A stretch of 64,000 bases of DNA from Pipra filicauda (GCF_003945595.2 NW_024104557.1:62001-126000), one strand, 5' to 3'. Shown: positions 22,451 through 35,338, counted from the first letter of the stretch. The notes: generated by a model not told the origin, from the sequence alone. Numbers and translations are program-made.

Positions 22451-22661
22451 GGAAGGAAGGTGTTTTCCAGCTGAAACAAAGCCTGGGGGTGCTCCTCGGT
22501 TAGCAGTTCACCTCCTGGGGTAGGTCGTTTCCTCTCCTGCCCCCTCGTTTCCTCTCTGAAAGAACCAGGAGATCAGATGCTAAACCACGAGATCTTGCCC
22601 AGAAGGAAAAAAGGAGTGTGTGGATCCCACACTGTCACAGCACAACCGGCCCCTTCCGCAG

Positions 22662-22688
22662 CAAAAAACAAAAACAAAAACAAAAACA
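22662..22688. repeat. (CAAAAA)n short repeat
   Basis: caaaaaacaaaaacaaaaac followed by aaaaac; about four units. Confidence 0.9.
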
Positions 22689-23887
22689 CTTTTCTGAGGA
22701 GAAATGGGAAGCTGGGGAGACGTGTCTGCAAATGGAGAGCTGGTTCCTTCAGGCTGTGCATCCCAGAGGTGAATGTCTGGTCCTTCCCTCTGCTGAGAGG
22801 CATCAGCGAGCCCAAATGCGGCCCTCAGATCTTTCCCAGCAGGGTTTGGCCCCTCTGAAGTTGTTGTCTTGTTCATCCTTCGCTGTCAGTCATGTCCTGG
22901 GGCCACCGTGCCCATGGGAAGGGAAGGTGGCACCAGTGGGACAACTCCATGATCCCATTTGATCTCATTATTAATCAATAATAAATGGCTGAGCCAACAG
23001 AGCTCATCTATAGCTCATCCTCCTCTCCCTCAAACTGAGTCCTGGGAGGAGGAAGGAGGCAGAGGAGGAAGGAGAATTTCTCCAGCCAACCTCAGTCATG
23101 GGCTGTACTGATTTTTCCATGCCATTTCCAGACTATTGTCTTTGAAGCATTGCACTCAAAATTTATCAGCAGGCAAAAAAAAGGGGAGCAGACCTTGTTC
23201 ACAGAGCAGGAGTTTTGGGTTGGTTTCATTAATAAACTGCAACAAATCAGGTAATTTTTGTAGCCTCGTTGCAACGAGGCCAACACGTGGCACCCAAATT
23301 ATCCAGTTGCTGCTGATTCCCATTAATAATGCAATTATGATGGTTATACATGGACTTCTGACCAGTTCCTGTGCTCACCCTCCTCAGAGTCATGAGGGCA
23401 GGTCACCAGCATCCCTGATTTTCTGCTGGAGGGGGTGAGGGAGGAAGCATTGCCCGGTTGGAGTTGGGGGTCGCAGGTGCTGTTTTTATTCCTCACCAGG
23501 CAGCCTCCTGTCTTACACCAGGTTACAGAACCATGCCTGGTTTTATTCAGACCTTTACTGGCTGCTGGAGTGTTTTTAGGGTGAAGCAGTTGCAGAAAGC
23601 TTGGCCAAAGGGTGATGCTGGTCCCCGAGCGCTGGGCAGACTGGTTGGCACTGCCAGCAACACTCATCTGATCATTGGGCAATGCCCTGTTGCAGCTAAA
23701 AGTGGCTAAAAAAAGCTCCAGGACGAGTCTGCCAAGGTCTCACAAGACCTCAGCCCTGGTCTTGCTGAGCTTAATAAGGCTCTTCACCTAAAGGCAATAC
23801 CAAAAGGTCATAGCTTTTTTAGGGGCTACCAGGGCATAAAGGCAGTGTTATAAAGTTGCATCCCTGAGTCCTCCCTGGAGCCTTCCC

Positions 23888-24132
23888 TGAAAAAGAGTAG
23901 GTTTAGATTGAATATTGGGAAGAAATGCTTCCCTGAGAGGGTGGTGAGGCCCTGGCACAGGTTGCCCAGAGAAGCTGTGGCTGCCCCTGGATCCCTGGAA
24001 GTGTCCAAGGCCAGGTTGGACGGGGCTTGGAGCAACCTGGGCTAGTGGAAGGTGTCCCTGCCCATGGCAGGGGGGTGGGACTGGATGATCTTTAAAGTCC
24101 TTTCCAACCCAAACCATTCCATGATTCTGTGA
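23888..24132 (+). mobile_element. CR1 LINE 3' fragment
   Basis: From gaaaaagagtaggtttagat, through ccctggcacaggttgcccag and gaaggtgtccctgcccatgg, to ccattccatgattctgtgag. Well preserved. Confidence 0.95.
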
Positions 24133-25874
24133 GTCCTGCATCCTCCTGCATCTGCAATGCCCTTGGGTCCATCCCACCCTCCACGTTCTCCATCCAAGAA
24201 GAAGCATCTCTTGGAGGCCACTGGACCTCCACCTCCCTCTTGTCCCCACAAGGAAACAAGGCACCAAAACAATAATATTTACTGCGTTCCTACGGGATCC
24301 TGCTAAAATCCCAAACGTTAAAGGACATTTAGCATCCTTTGAATGCTAAACAACAAAGTTCTGGGATTCTTCCTTTTCCAGCTCCCTGTGTGGTGTTCCT
24401 TTAACTCCCATCACCAAATCTTTTCCACAATGGGATAGGTGCCAGCCCATTTTCCAGCTGGCACAGCTCCAAGGTGTGTGTGCCCTCGGACATCCCTAAG
24501 AGACTCGGGATACTGGTCCAGAGGGCTGGGAAGGAAGAGCAGGAAGGTTTGCTCTCCCAGCTGGGTTGGAGGAGGATAAAACACTGCTGCAGTGTGAGGT
24601 AATGGCAAGGAGAGATTTTTTTGAGCCTGTCAGTAGGAAGCATATGGCTGCCACTGAGCTCTCAGGCTTATTTAGGATTTAGTGACTATTTGATCTATTT
24701 TAATCCAGATGTTCAGCTCATCACATAATGAGATCCCACCAGAGGAACTCTGCTGTGATGCCTCCCAGACAGCCAAGGCCCCCAAATCACACTGGGGGAG
24801 AAGGAGCAGCTCCATTCAGGCTGAGCATCCCGGGAGGGGGAGCCCATGGCTTTGCACCGGGATGAGATCAACACAGACAGCTGCCCATGTCCTTCTGGCA
24901 TCCTACTCCAGCAGTAAAACCTGGATTTTTTATCTCAAAGCACAGAAATTTTGCAGAGTTTCACCAAAGCTTGGACTTGCTTCTCTCCAGCCTCCTCATC
25001 CCTGTGCCATGGGCTTTCTGTCCAGATAGAGGCACCATTTGTTCTCCTTATTTTGGTGCATGGAATGACTACTGCACCATACTCCTGTCTCCCACATCAC
25101 TCCACCTGAATTTTGGTTCTCCTCACCTGAATTTTGGTCTCTCCTCACATGAATTGTGGTCTGTGTGCACATGGAATGTGTCAGCTCCCACTGCACCCTA
25201 TGGAGATGGAGGGAAGTCTGGGGCTGGAATCAGTTCCCTGCTCATATTGCCACCTGAGAAGCCCTGTTAAGTGCTTTCCAGGAGAAATGATGGTGGGTTT
25301 GGATCACTAAATTTCTCTGTCTTCCAAGCTGACTCGTGCTGTGGGCTCCCCAGAGCCTGGTGAAAGTACATCCAATCGTACCAGGGCAACTCCAAAATCC
25401 CTCTGTCATCACTGCAAGATTTACATTGAGATTTAAAAGTTTAGCAAGATTTAAAAAGGCTTTTCCCAGGTGCAACACTGGCCCTGGCCAGGTCTGAGGT
25501 TGAAGCAGTGACCCAGAGCAGGTGGAGCTGATCCAAGGTGATGGCCTGGGACAGGAGCCGAGTGCATTTTTGGCTGGAGGATGTGTCCTGCCCTGCTGCT
25601 TCCTGCCCTGCTGCCTCCTCTCCTACTTCATCTCCAAGTCTCCTTGGGAGGACAAATTGTACAGGAAGATCCAAATGCCTCCTCTGGGAGTGCCAGCACT
25701 CGGCATCCAGCCCTCCATCAGCTGCAAGAAAGAACATCTGGCACCTCTCCATGTCGGACACTGTGCCTTTCACAGGGCATTCCTGAGCAGGGAAACACTC
25801 CAGGAAGGAGGAGGCTCCAGAGGACTTGGTATAAAGAAGCAGCAAAGGCTTAAAGCATCTAGGCTGTGGACTCC
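24133..25874. other. Unique DNA without gene
   Basis: Nothing coding is recognised. A three-unit 22-bp tandem repeat lies at 25097-25162. Confidence 0.5.
25097..25162. repeat. 22-bp tandem repeat, 3 units
   Basis: The core cacctgaattttggt occurs twice, and cacatgaattgtggt once, each preceded by ctcct or ctc. Confidence 0.85.
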
Positions 25875-26027
25875 TCATCCCTGGAAGTGTCCAAGGCCAG
25901 GTTGGATGGAGCTTGAAGCAACCTGGTCTAGTGGAAGGTGTCCCTGCACATGGCAGGGGGGTGGAACGAGGTGATCTTTAATATCCCTTCCAACCCAAAC
26001 CACTCTGTGATCCTGTGATTCCATGAT
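25875..26027 (+). mobile_element. CR1 LINE extreme 3' end
   Basis: catccctggaagtgtccaag to aaaccactctgtgatcctgt and gattccatgat; three octamer-like units close it. Confidence 0.94.
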
Positions 26028-26220
26028 CTCCCAGACCTCTGGAGGATGGTGCCACGCTGCCCTTTGCTGCTGGAAAGCAGTTTTGGTCCTGCAGGACAAG
26101 GACAGCCCATGCTGATGCTGGACAGGGCTGGATTCCCTGGGGGGGGATGCACCAGGACTGGCCACCTCTTTGGAGATGAAGGGGCTGCCTCTCCAGCATG
26201 GAGGTGGCTGGTTTAGTAGG

Positions 26221-26446
26221 TCAGAGAATCATGGAATATCCTGAGCTGGAAGGGACCCACAAGGACCATCCAGTCCAACTCCTGGCCCTGCACAGACACC
26301 CCAACAATCCCACCCTGTCCCTGAGAGCGTTGTCCAAACCCTCCTGGAGCTCTGGCAGCCTTGGGGCCGTGACCATTCCCTGGGGAGCCTGGGCAGTGCC
26401 CAAGCACCCTTGGGGGGAAGAACCTTTTCCTAATATCCAGCCTTGC
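26221..26446 (-). mobile_element. CR1 LINE 3' fragment, antisense (atatcctgagctgg group)
   Basis: tcagagaatcatggaatatc, ctgagctggaagggacccac, ctgtccctgagagcgttgtc, and up to gaaccttttcctaatatcca. Confidence 0.94.
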
Positions 26447-26899
26447 AAATAAACAACCCAAAGGATTTCAGGAGATCCTGCCTGGCTGTGATCTCTGTTT
26501 TCTCCACCATTTTCCTACCCAAAGCTCCTCCCCCTCCTCAGTACTCAGTAACTGAAGTCTCCATGAATTTTTCCGAGCAGAGGGCTCTTGAAAAAAAAAA
26601 ACAAACCTGCATATCTTGACATTTAATTAAAGAGATGTGAGTGGTTCGTGGAGGATGAGAGTGCACAGCACTGGACCAGGAGAGCTGTGAGCCTTTGATG
26701 GAGCCTGGATGTGGTGGCTTGGGAGCAGGGGGAGGATGGGAAACCCACTTCAATTAAGATGCTGAGGCATGAAAGCCTTCTTGGCCTCATTCCTCTTTGC
26801 ACTAATGACCCTGATCTCCCCTCCTCCACCCCAGGGGGCTACTGGGAGGTTCACTCAGGGCACAGAGCATCCTTGCAGAGAGAGGCAGGATGAGAGGGA
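26447..26899. other. Unique DNA without gene
   Basis: A poly(A) run at about 26591-26601 and a TTTAATTAAAG motif at about 26623. No exon or element is recognised. Confidence 0.5.
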
Positions 26900-26986
26900 T
26901 GGTCCCTGCCCATGGCAGGGGATGGGAGCTGGATGGTCTTTAAGGTCCCTTCCAACCCAAACAAGTCTGTGATTGATTCTGTGATG
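26900..26986 (+). mobile_element. CR1 LINE terminal ~87 bp
   Basis: tggtccctgcccatggcagg, ggtcttttaaggtccc-type end, and closing tgtgattgattctgtgatgg. Very short 5'-truncated copy. Confidence 0.85.
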
Positions 26987-27563
26987 GAGGACCACCAGTA
27001 CTGGCCAATTGGCTCTGCTGTTTGGTGGTTCTGCTGCCTGCAGAGCCCAGGGGCGAGCACAGGAATGACCATCCAGCACCAGCCCTGCCTGCTCCATGGG
27101 TGGCTTTGCTTCAGCACGTGTGTTTTCAGGGAAAACACTGAAAATCAGGGTTTCTTTCCTTTTTGTCACCTCCTGCAGGTAAACTCTGGGAAGGAAAAGC
27201 ATCTCTAGTCATTTGAGAAGGAAAGGCTGTTGCAAACTGGCCTTTGAATGTATTTTCCAGGTTTTCTAGGTGAGCCTTGCAGGTCTTTCAGCATCTTTCC
27301 TCTGGCTCTGAGAGCTGTGGGGCTGAGAGGAGAAAGGAGGAGCAGCTCCCAGGGCCATGAAGCCACAGCACTGGGTCTGCCCCATCCCTCCCTGTTTCTG
27401 CCTGAGCTGGGATGGGTTTTGCAGGTTGTGAGTGGGGCAGAGAATGGCCATTGTCTCCCGAGCTGTGTCAAAAAACCATTTGTGCAGAGGAGGTTGATGT
27501 GCTCAGGTGGGCTCCTGGTCCCACAGCCCACCTGGCCTCTCATTCCTCACATCTCATCTTGCT
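26987..27563. other. Unique DNA without gene
   Basis: No recognisable exon, RNA or repeat. Both strands hold overlapping 60-130 codon frames with no family resemblance. Confidence 0.5.
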
Positions 27564-27698
27564 TCCCAAGGCCAGGTTGGATGGGGCTTGGAGCTACCTG
27601 GGGCAGTGGAAGGTGTCCCTGCCCATGGTAGGGGGGTGGAACTGGATGGTCTTTATTGTCCTTCCCAATCCAAATCAATCCATGGTTCTGTGATGATT
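27564..27698 (+). mobile_element. CR1 LINE extreme 3' end
   Basis: cccaaggccaggttggatgg, gtggaaggtgtccctgccca, and aatccatggttctgtgatga at the end. Moderately diverged. Confidence 0.92.
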
Positions 27699-30600
27699 CC
27701 CCACTGCTCCAAAGCAAACAGATGTGGTTGACCCCAGAACACAGCTAAGCCCAGGACCCCAAAATCTCTGAGCGTGTTGCCCCATGTCCCCATCCATGCC
27801 TGGGAATGCCTGGCTCCCATGGATCAGTGGGACTCCCAGGTACACCCAGCACTGTTTTCCCTGTGTCCTCCCCCAGGGCAGGGAAGGGATGCTCTAGCCG
27901 AGTCCTGCCTGTGTTAATGAGCCGGGAAGTGCCCTTTGCTGCAGGAGAAATATCCACCTTAATTACTGCGGACAGAGCCGTCCCGGAGTGGGGCGTGTTT
28001 AACAGAGGCAGAAATGGAGAGGGAAAGAGATGGATTATCCTGTGCTGATTCCCATCACTGTGAGGTGCTGGCCGTGTCTGGAGGGATGAGAGGTGTAAAG
28101 GGAATGGATTCAGTGCCCAGATCACCATTAATCCCAAGGATCATTGATGCTTCAGACTTCCTCCTGCTCGGGAGTGGGGGAATCTGCACATCTCCAGCCT
28201 CTCCCTTCAGCACAGTCTTTTCCCACCTTTTCCCAGAGGATGCTCAGGGCTTATGTGGATCTCTGGGCGCGTTATAAATCTTGGGCAACCCTTCAAATTT
28301 TCCAGTTTCTCAGGAATCACTGGTGCTCCCCACCAGTGCTGGATGCTCCCAGGCTGCACCCCTGGAAGGAGAGAGGATGACCTGCCATGGAGTTGTCTCT
28401 GATTCGGCCGAGGTCACATGAGGTGATGCTGGAGGTGGGATCCTGCTGGATCAGGCCCTCCCCAGGCTCCAGCAGGATTCAGCAGAGATGCTGTCAGGCT
28501 TATAATAGTGGACTCCTTCCCCCAGCCGCCCCCAGCTATGGCACGTGCAGATCATCAGCTAAAAGCCTGGTGTGGGCAGGCAGCCCACGGTTGTTTCTCT
28601 AAATAAACCTTCCCCTCCCTGGCTGACTCTCCATCTCCCTGCAATAGGATGGATTCATTTCTTGGGTTCATAGCTGGGTGTCCTCTGGAGCTTTCTCTGC
28701 TCCCTGAGAGGAACCTGCAACTCCTCGCTCCCCTGGGGACCCCTCTTGCTCCAGCAAAGTCATTTCCAGCCTCCTCCCTCCTGCCAAGGCAGCGCAGGGC
28801 ACAGTGTGCCCCGTTGGCAGCGGAGGTAACTCACATATTCAGCAAACATGTTGCCGTGGCCTCTGATAAAGTGGGAAATGCCCCCAGCTTGGGAGTTACC
28901 ACTGTGGTGCTGCTCCCACGGCCTCTTCTGCAGTGTCTGTATGCTCCAGCCCCCCCAAAACCTGAGGTGTGAGCAGCCAGACAGTGCTGGGGGGACCCCA
29001 CTTGCCCCCCAGCACAGCGATCCCGGTGCCAGCAGCATTAGGGCGATTTGCCGCCTGACCCCGGCTCGGGAATGGGATCTGTCATGCTTGACTTGACCTG
29101 TTGGCCAAGTCATCATTACGTGGGGAACATTTGCTTCAGCTGTGTGAAAACAAGGAAAAGGGGGGAGGGAGGGAGGGAGGAGGAAAGAGGAGGGGGGAGG
29201 AGGCCCGTGGTGCCTGGACGTCTCCTCTGCTCGCGTGTCCCTTTGGGCTCTGTAGGTCTGTGGCACGTGGGATCCTGTGGAGCATCAGTAAGTGCTTTAT
29301 GGAGGGGATTTCCTGCTTCCCCTCATGCCCTGGCCTTGGCCAGCAGTGAGTGGGGCTGGGTAGGAGCTGACCTGGATGCTGGAAGGGTCCCTGGTGATCT
29401 GCAGGACCCAGGCTTTGCTCCTGCACCCCGGAGCCATCTGGGGCTGAGTTTCCTTAAGAAAGCACAATCCCAACATGATTCCCCCTTAGTCTCCCTGCCA
29501 GGCAATTCTTACAGTTCTTTTTTGCCAAAATCATGCAGTTCTGTGAATTCAAGGGACAGATTGAGCATGAGGAATGACTCGCCTCGGGGAAGGAACAGGA
29601 CAGTCACCTTTGCCTTCATGTCTTAACCATCTGCCCATGTACCAGTTTTGGTGTTAGTGAGAGCAGGCGTGGGAACAGCACAGAGCTGACCATTCCACTG
29701 CCCCCTTCCAATGTGGCTTTTTCCAGGAAGGGCCGAATGAAGGAACGAGATAACTCAGCCCTGCTAAGAAAACACCTGCAAAAACATTTAGTGGAGCCCC
29801 AGTCATTTGGCTTAACCCAAAACCTGTCCCCAGTGTTTTCCAGAGGAGAGGGACAGAGAAAGACCCACAACAGCTCCCCTAAAAGCCCTTTGCTCGGGAT
29901 TTCTGGCACAGCTGGGGACGTCAGGAGTTATTTATGGGTTGTTTCTTTTTTAGCCTGCTGTGATCAATAGGTGTGACCCATCACACAATCCAATACCATA
30001 TCAGCAGGCAGAGCAGGAGACAAGAGATTCTCCTCTCTGGGGTCACAGTGTCGTACACCCAGTTGTCCTTCAAGGAGGGGAAGGAACAGTCTCTCCCTCC
30101 AAGCTGCAGGGAAAAGCTGGGACCCCCCTCCTTTCATTCCCATGGGTTTCTACCTCAAAGGTATTTCAACAGACTTGCAGTTCCCATCCTTACCACCTCC
30201 TAAAAATAATCCTATGGAAAAATTATGAGCCCAGCAAGTCTCTATTGAAGTGGGAGAGGTAAGATCCCTTTGGAGTCCATCTGGCACTACCTGTGCTGCA
30301 GAAGCTCCTGGCTACCCTGCATTCCTCACCTCCAGCTCTTCCTTAGCGTGCCACCAGGATCAGCAAGTTCCTTCCAGACAGCAGTAGCAGGCGACAGTAA
30401 TTTGGTTATTTATCCATGCTTTCCTGCTCACAGAGGTGCAGACAACCTGTACCTTGCGAAAGGGGTGTGTTGGGGGGCAGGGGGCTGCTCCTGATCCATA
30501 TCCATGGTGAAAAGAGACGTCCCCAGAGTGGGATCATGGAGGAGGAGAAGGAGGTGGCATTGAGCAGCTGTCAGAGGACCTGCTCCCAAGAAAGGGTCAG

Positions 30601-33600
30601 GTTTCCAAGGAGAGGGTCCTCACCAAGCACCCACAGCTCTCTGGTCCCAGACCCAGTCCTGCTCTCACTGGAGTTCACCCCACCATGGGAGGGTGAGGCT
30701 GTTTCCTCCATCAGGAAAGCAGATTCCCTGATTAGATGAACCTCACGCAGAGAGAGCTGAGAGACTCTCTGGCTCTTGTCCAGCCACGGCGTCTGAAGAT
30801 TTACAGCCTGTGTCCCTCTCAAAGTGCTTTCCTTAAGTAAACACCAAGAGTTATCTTGGATGCCAAGTGAGGAAAGCGAAAGCTTCATCTTCTCTCGACT
30901 CAGTTGCTTCAGGAGCAGCAGCAATTGGAGTGACTGCAAAAGACCTGTCCAGCCACATTCCTTGGATCAAGCTCTTCCATCCCAGTGTTTCATTCCTCCT
31001 GTTTTCACTCCTATTTCAGGGTTTACTCCCCCCATAGCTCCCTGTGATCCCCTTCTTTTGGGATATCCACAGGCTCTTGCTGGAGTGATCATGACCAGTT
31101 GCTTCCCAGTGTTGTTGTTCTGGCACAGACCAAGGGCACCTCCTGCTCCAGATCCTGGAGAATTTATCACCCAGATACACGAGGAATGAAAATGGTGGGT
31201 GCAGGGAGCTGATGGGATGCACAGGGAAATTTCATGAAGCAGGATTTTGGCCAGGAAAGGTCTTTAGTAGCACGTTGTCAGACCCTGGTGTGAAGTCCTA
31301 CCAGCTCATGCCAAAGGACACCAGAGAGCCCCTCTTACCCCCACTGATGGGGACGCTGAGCTCCCCAAATTAGAAGCACAGCCATTACAAACCACTCTCC
31401 AGCAGAGAGAAAACGCCTTTGATGGGGGAAAACATTCCTTCTCTCTGCTTGGGTGTGTGATTGAAGCCCCACAGGAGAACTTTGCATTCCAAAGGTCACC
31501 ATCACACGTCTGATTTTTCATGAAAATCAGGAAAATTGGGAGCAAATTTACAACCCCATCGTTATCCCCTCTCCCATGGTGTCATCTTACGCTCCTTGCA
31601 AGGACAAGGATTTCTTTTTTTTCCCTGTAGCAGGGATGCACAGGCTCCTGTTCCCATCCCAGATGGCATACCCAGGAGCAATGGCTCCGGATGGACATGT
31701 CACAATAAAATCTCCTTTCTATTTATATGGTGCTTGTGACCTTCAGCTGTTGCTACACCACTCTAGACGTAGCACAAACATATTTTAAAACATCCTGGAG
31801 TTTGTTTCTGAAAGGTGCAGGGGCTCCTTATGTTTTCCAAGGGGTCAGTAAGTGCAAGGACTCTGAACCTTTGCAGAAAGTGGCTAATGGCTTCTTTTTT
31901 TTTCTGTCTGTATCATCATTTCTGGGGTTAAACTTAGTATTTAAAAACACAGATGGGCTCAGTTTAAAGACTGGGAGAGGATCCAATTGTAAGTTGTCCA
32001 GCTGGTGAAACACCCTCACTGCTAAAAAACGGGTGAACTTGGGAATTCAGGCAGCTCCATCTTCCCATCGTTGCCTCTCACTGTGCCTTTTCCCAGTGAC
32101 TCTGACAAGCCATGACCCCCCCCAAAAAGGTCTTCACTGTGCAAACAGGGTCAGTCCATGACTCCCTCACATCTCCACCTCCTCTTGCACAAACCCAGCT
32201 GACCTCTCTGCATCTCTGGCCGTGAGTCAAGTTTCTCAGGCCACTAGAAATGTGGTTCCTGAGCTTCCTTCAGTTTTTCTTTGTTCCCTTTGAACTGCAG
32301 GATTGACCCTTGGCAGAGCGTGGAGATTTTGGGCTGGTGCATCTCTCAGCCTCTCAGTTACTTTCATAAAGCATATTGCACACAATTCAGTATTAATTCA
32401 TCACCTTAATGAGCATTAGGCATCTTCTCTGTTAATCTAGGCTCCAAACCCAGCTCCTGTCCACAGGCAGGAGAACATGCCAGCCCTAATTTTGACTCAG
32501 TGGTGCCTCAGTATCAGGAGGGACCTTTGGTGGGCTTTGCACCAGATATGCTGGGAGGGGGGATTACAGCAGAGTGTCCTCAGTTGCTGTTTTGTGGTGT
32601 TTTCCTCTGGAAGTGGTGCAGGATGGGGATGGGGCAGGAGAACCAGGCCTTCTAAGTCATTAATCGAAGCTTGGGGAGAAGTCTTGTAGCCCAGACACAT
32701 AGAAAAAGCACTGATGGGAGAGGAATTAATATAAAATTAATATTAATCAAGCTGTGTCTGCTATTTTGGATGTTTTGGGGAAGGGAAAAGATAGACAGGG
32801 GGAGGGGCTGGGGTGTTTATTGGATGTTCAATAAGGAACCTTTGTAGTCAGGAAAGAAATCCCAGTTTTAAAGAGAATATCTGAAGATGAAATGAGTTGT
32901 GGGGGCTGAGCCCTATGTGAGAAGGAGAGATTGACTCTCTCTGTTCCAGCATTACCTCAGGATGGCATTTCCATAGAAAAAAAATAAAGGTTTTTTTTCA
33001 CTGAAAACCTGCTTGGCCCCCCTTGCCTGGCTCTGTGTTGGGGGGCGAGAGACCAGGAGAATGGGACACAGGTGTGAGCAGAGAGCATTAAACAATCCCT
33101 TGGGATGGGACAGAGGGTCAGGGAGGGTCCCCTTCGGGTCCTGGGCTCTCATTTAGGGACCCCTTTTTTGCTTTCAGTAGAGAGAAATCACTGAGGAGAG
33201 TGGCTTAGATCACGCCAAAGTCCTGCTGACTTTCCAAAGAGCTCAGTTATTGATTTCTGGGGACTGTGCTTCTCCCAGGAGGACTGGAAAAAGCCCAAGG
33301 CGGTTGCCAAGGATGCCTGTGAACTGTGGCTCTGAGAGCAGCCCTGTTTAACAGGGACCTTGCCTAATGCAGTTTGAGGCTGAGGTCATTCCCCCAGGCT
33401 GCTCTGGGAGAGCAGGCAGCGAGGGGCTGGAGGATCTGCTGGCCAAGGCTAAAGGTAAAAAGCAAGATAATGATGTTTTCTCCCCAAAGCCTTCCCGTGG
33501 CAAAGAGCCAGAGATTTCCACCTTGCTGAAGTGGCTGATCTGGTGAGACTGGGGTGAATCCCACACAGCACAGAGCTGGAAGTGTTCATTTACCACCCAG

Positions 33601-33704
33601 AGGAGTGGTGGAGAGCTGCTAAAATTACCCCAGAAATCTGTCCTCTGCCAATAGGAAACCTGGCTGTGGCCACCTGACACAAGTGTGGATATGGGCATGA
33701 ACCA
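27699..33704. other. ~6-kb stretch without recognisable CR1 or gene
   Basis: The longest CR1-free block in the window (it runs on to 34025). It contains a (GGGA)n tract at 29159-29200 and motif-dense segments near 29040-29150 and 32350-32435. No exon can be supported. Frames of up to 192 codons (29048-29626) lack protein-like features. Confidence 0.5.
29159..29200. repeat. Purine-rich (GGGA)n tract
   Basis: ggggggagggagggagggag followed by gaggaaagaggagggggg; G-rich and potentially able to form a G-quadruplex. Confidence 0.85.
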
Positions 33705-33946
33705 GGAGCTATGGAGTGGGATGGAGGTCAGGATAAACCTCTCCATTCACTTCTGCAGGGATGAGAGAGGCAGAGAAGCTTTCAGTGGGAGCCTGGGAAT
33801 TTCTCCATGAAAGGACTGTGACAGATCTGGTGTGGGGCTGAAAGAGGAGATAGTCTGGAGCGTACCTGCCTTGGCCAGCTCTCTGGGCTTGCATCCTTGG
33901 AATCTCACCTGGAGAAAGCCCTGAGTCTTCTTCCCAGCAAAGCCAG
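33705..33946. repeat. 242-bp direct repeat, left copy
   Basis: It aligns base for base, without gaps, to 35339-35580. I count about 19 differences, roughly 92% identity. The sequence is not CR1 and I do not recognise it. It starts ggagctatggagtgggatgg and ends cttcccagcaaagccag. Neither edge shows clear TG...CA ends or a target duplication. Confidence 0.93.
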
Positions 33947-34025
33947 CTGGATGTGTCCAGCACAGGGAGCTGAGACAGCCAAAATTCCTCCCTTTCCCAC
34001 CTCAAATGATTGGATGTAAACACTT

Positions 34026-34254
34026 GTCACAGAATCACAGAATCATTAAGTTTTGGAAAAGACCTCCAAGATCAAGTCCAGCCTTTGGCTGAATACCACC
34101 ACACCCACCAAAACATACCCCCAAGTGCCACATCTACTCATTTTTTGGATACTTCCAGGGATGGTGACTCCACCACTCCCTGTAGAGCCTGTTCCAGTGA
34201 TTAACCACTCTTTCAGTGAAGAAATCTTTCCTAATATCCAACAAAGACCTCAAC
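34026..34254 (-). mobile_element. Diverged CR1 LINE 3' fragment, antisense
   Basis: tcacagaatcacagaatcat, then ttttggaaaagacctccaag and ccaccacacccaccaaaaca, closing with gaaatctttcctaatatcca. It is the older-looking group with ttggaaaagacctc. It lies between the two 242-bp copies. Confidence 0.88.
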
Positions 34255-34757
34255 TCATATGGGTGGATATCTCAGTAGCAAGGGAGAACAGGCAGTGTTG
34301 TCCCCACCAGGGATCACCACCAGAGGTGATGCTGATGGAGACTCTGTGCTGTGCCTGCCTGCTCTGTGCAGGTGACTCAGATACTCTGGGACACCCACAG
34401 TGCTCTTGGGCAACTGAACTGGGCTCAGATAACACAGCCAGGGCAGACTGGAGAGTGGACACCAAGGCATGTTCAGCAGGATGACACCAGGCACAGGTGA
34501 CAAAGAGCAAGGCCACTCAGTCATCTGGAGCTGCCTGAGCACAGCTGAATCCCAGGCCAGCAAAGCCCTCGTTGCATCAGCTGTTATTTCTTTCCATGCT
34601 GGATCAAGGCCTACAGGCTATTTTTGCTGCTGTTTTTACTGCAGAAACCTGGTATCTCAGCGATACCTCCCTGTGGAGTAACGCAGCCCTGGGGAGCAGG
34701 GAGTCTGCACCCACCTGTGCCCCCTGGAATATCAAACACTGCAGCCTGAAAATCACG
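34255..34757. other. Unique DNA without gene
   Basis: No exon or repeat recognised between the two CR1 copies. Confidence 0.5.
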
Positions 34758-34990
34758 GGATCATAGAGCAGAATCATGGAATGGTTTGGGTTAGAAGGGA
34801 CCTTAAAGATCACACAGTTCCCCAACCCCCCCTGCCATGGGCAGGGACACCCTCCACTAGCCCGGGTTGCTCCAAGCCCCGTCCAACCTGGCCTTGGACA
34901 CTTCCAGGGATCCAGGGGCAGCCACAGCTTCTCTGGGCAACCTGTGCCAGGGCCTCCCCACCCTCACAGGGAAGAATTTCTTCCTAATAG
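34758..34990 (-). mobile_element. CR1 LINE 3' fragment, antisense
   Basis: ggatcatagagcagaatcat, ccatgggcagggacaccctc, ccttggacacttccagggat, gggaagaatttcttcctaat. Well preserved. Confidence 0.95.
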
Positions 34991-35338
34991 AACAGGCCTT
35001 GATGCCTAGATCTCAGCCTCCCACTGCTTTCAGCGTGATCCCAAGGATGACCCTGCAGCCCCCCCGGCCGTGCACCCCTTGCCACACACTCCCAAACAAA
35101 AGGTCCCTGCTCTTTCCCTGCTAAGCATGAACCCAGAGAGGTATAAAGCTGCCAGAACCGAGCTCTGCCTGAGGCTTGGCTTGATGGATGGCAGAGCTCA
35201 GCTGGGAGCTGTTTGATTTGGGTGAAAGACACTGTGTGGGAAGCAGCCCTGCCTGAGCTCCAAGGTGTGTAGGAGCCAGCTCGGTTTCATCTCAGCTGAT
35301 TCCAGCAGCGGCGTTGCTTTGGAGAAAACGAAATGCCG

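Larger units (their letters stand above)
21886..23887. other. Unique DNA with CpG-rich patch and AT-rich motif islands
   Basis: CpG-enriched at 22080-22450. There is a (CAAAA)n at 22662-22688, and AT-rich motif clusters lie at 22951-22995 and 23284-23350. No coding exon is recognised. Confidence 0.45.
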
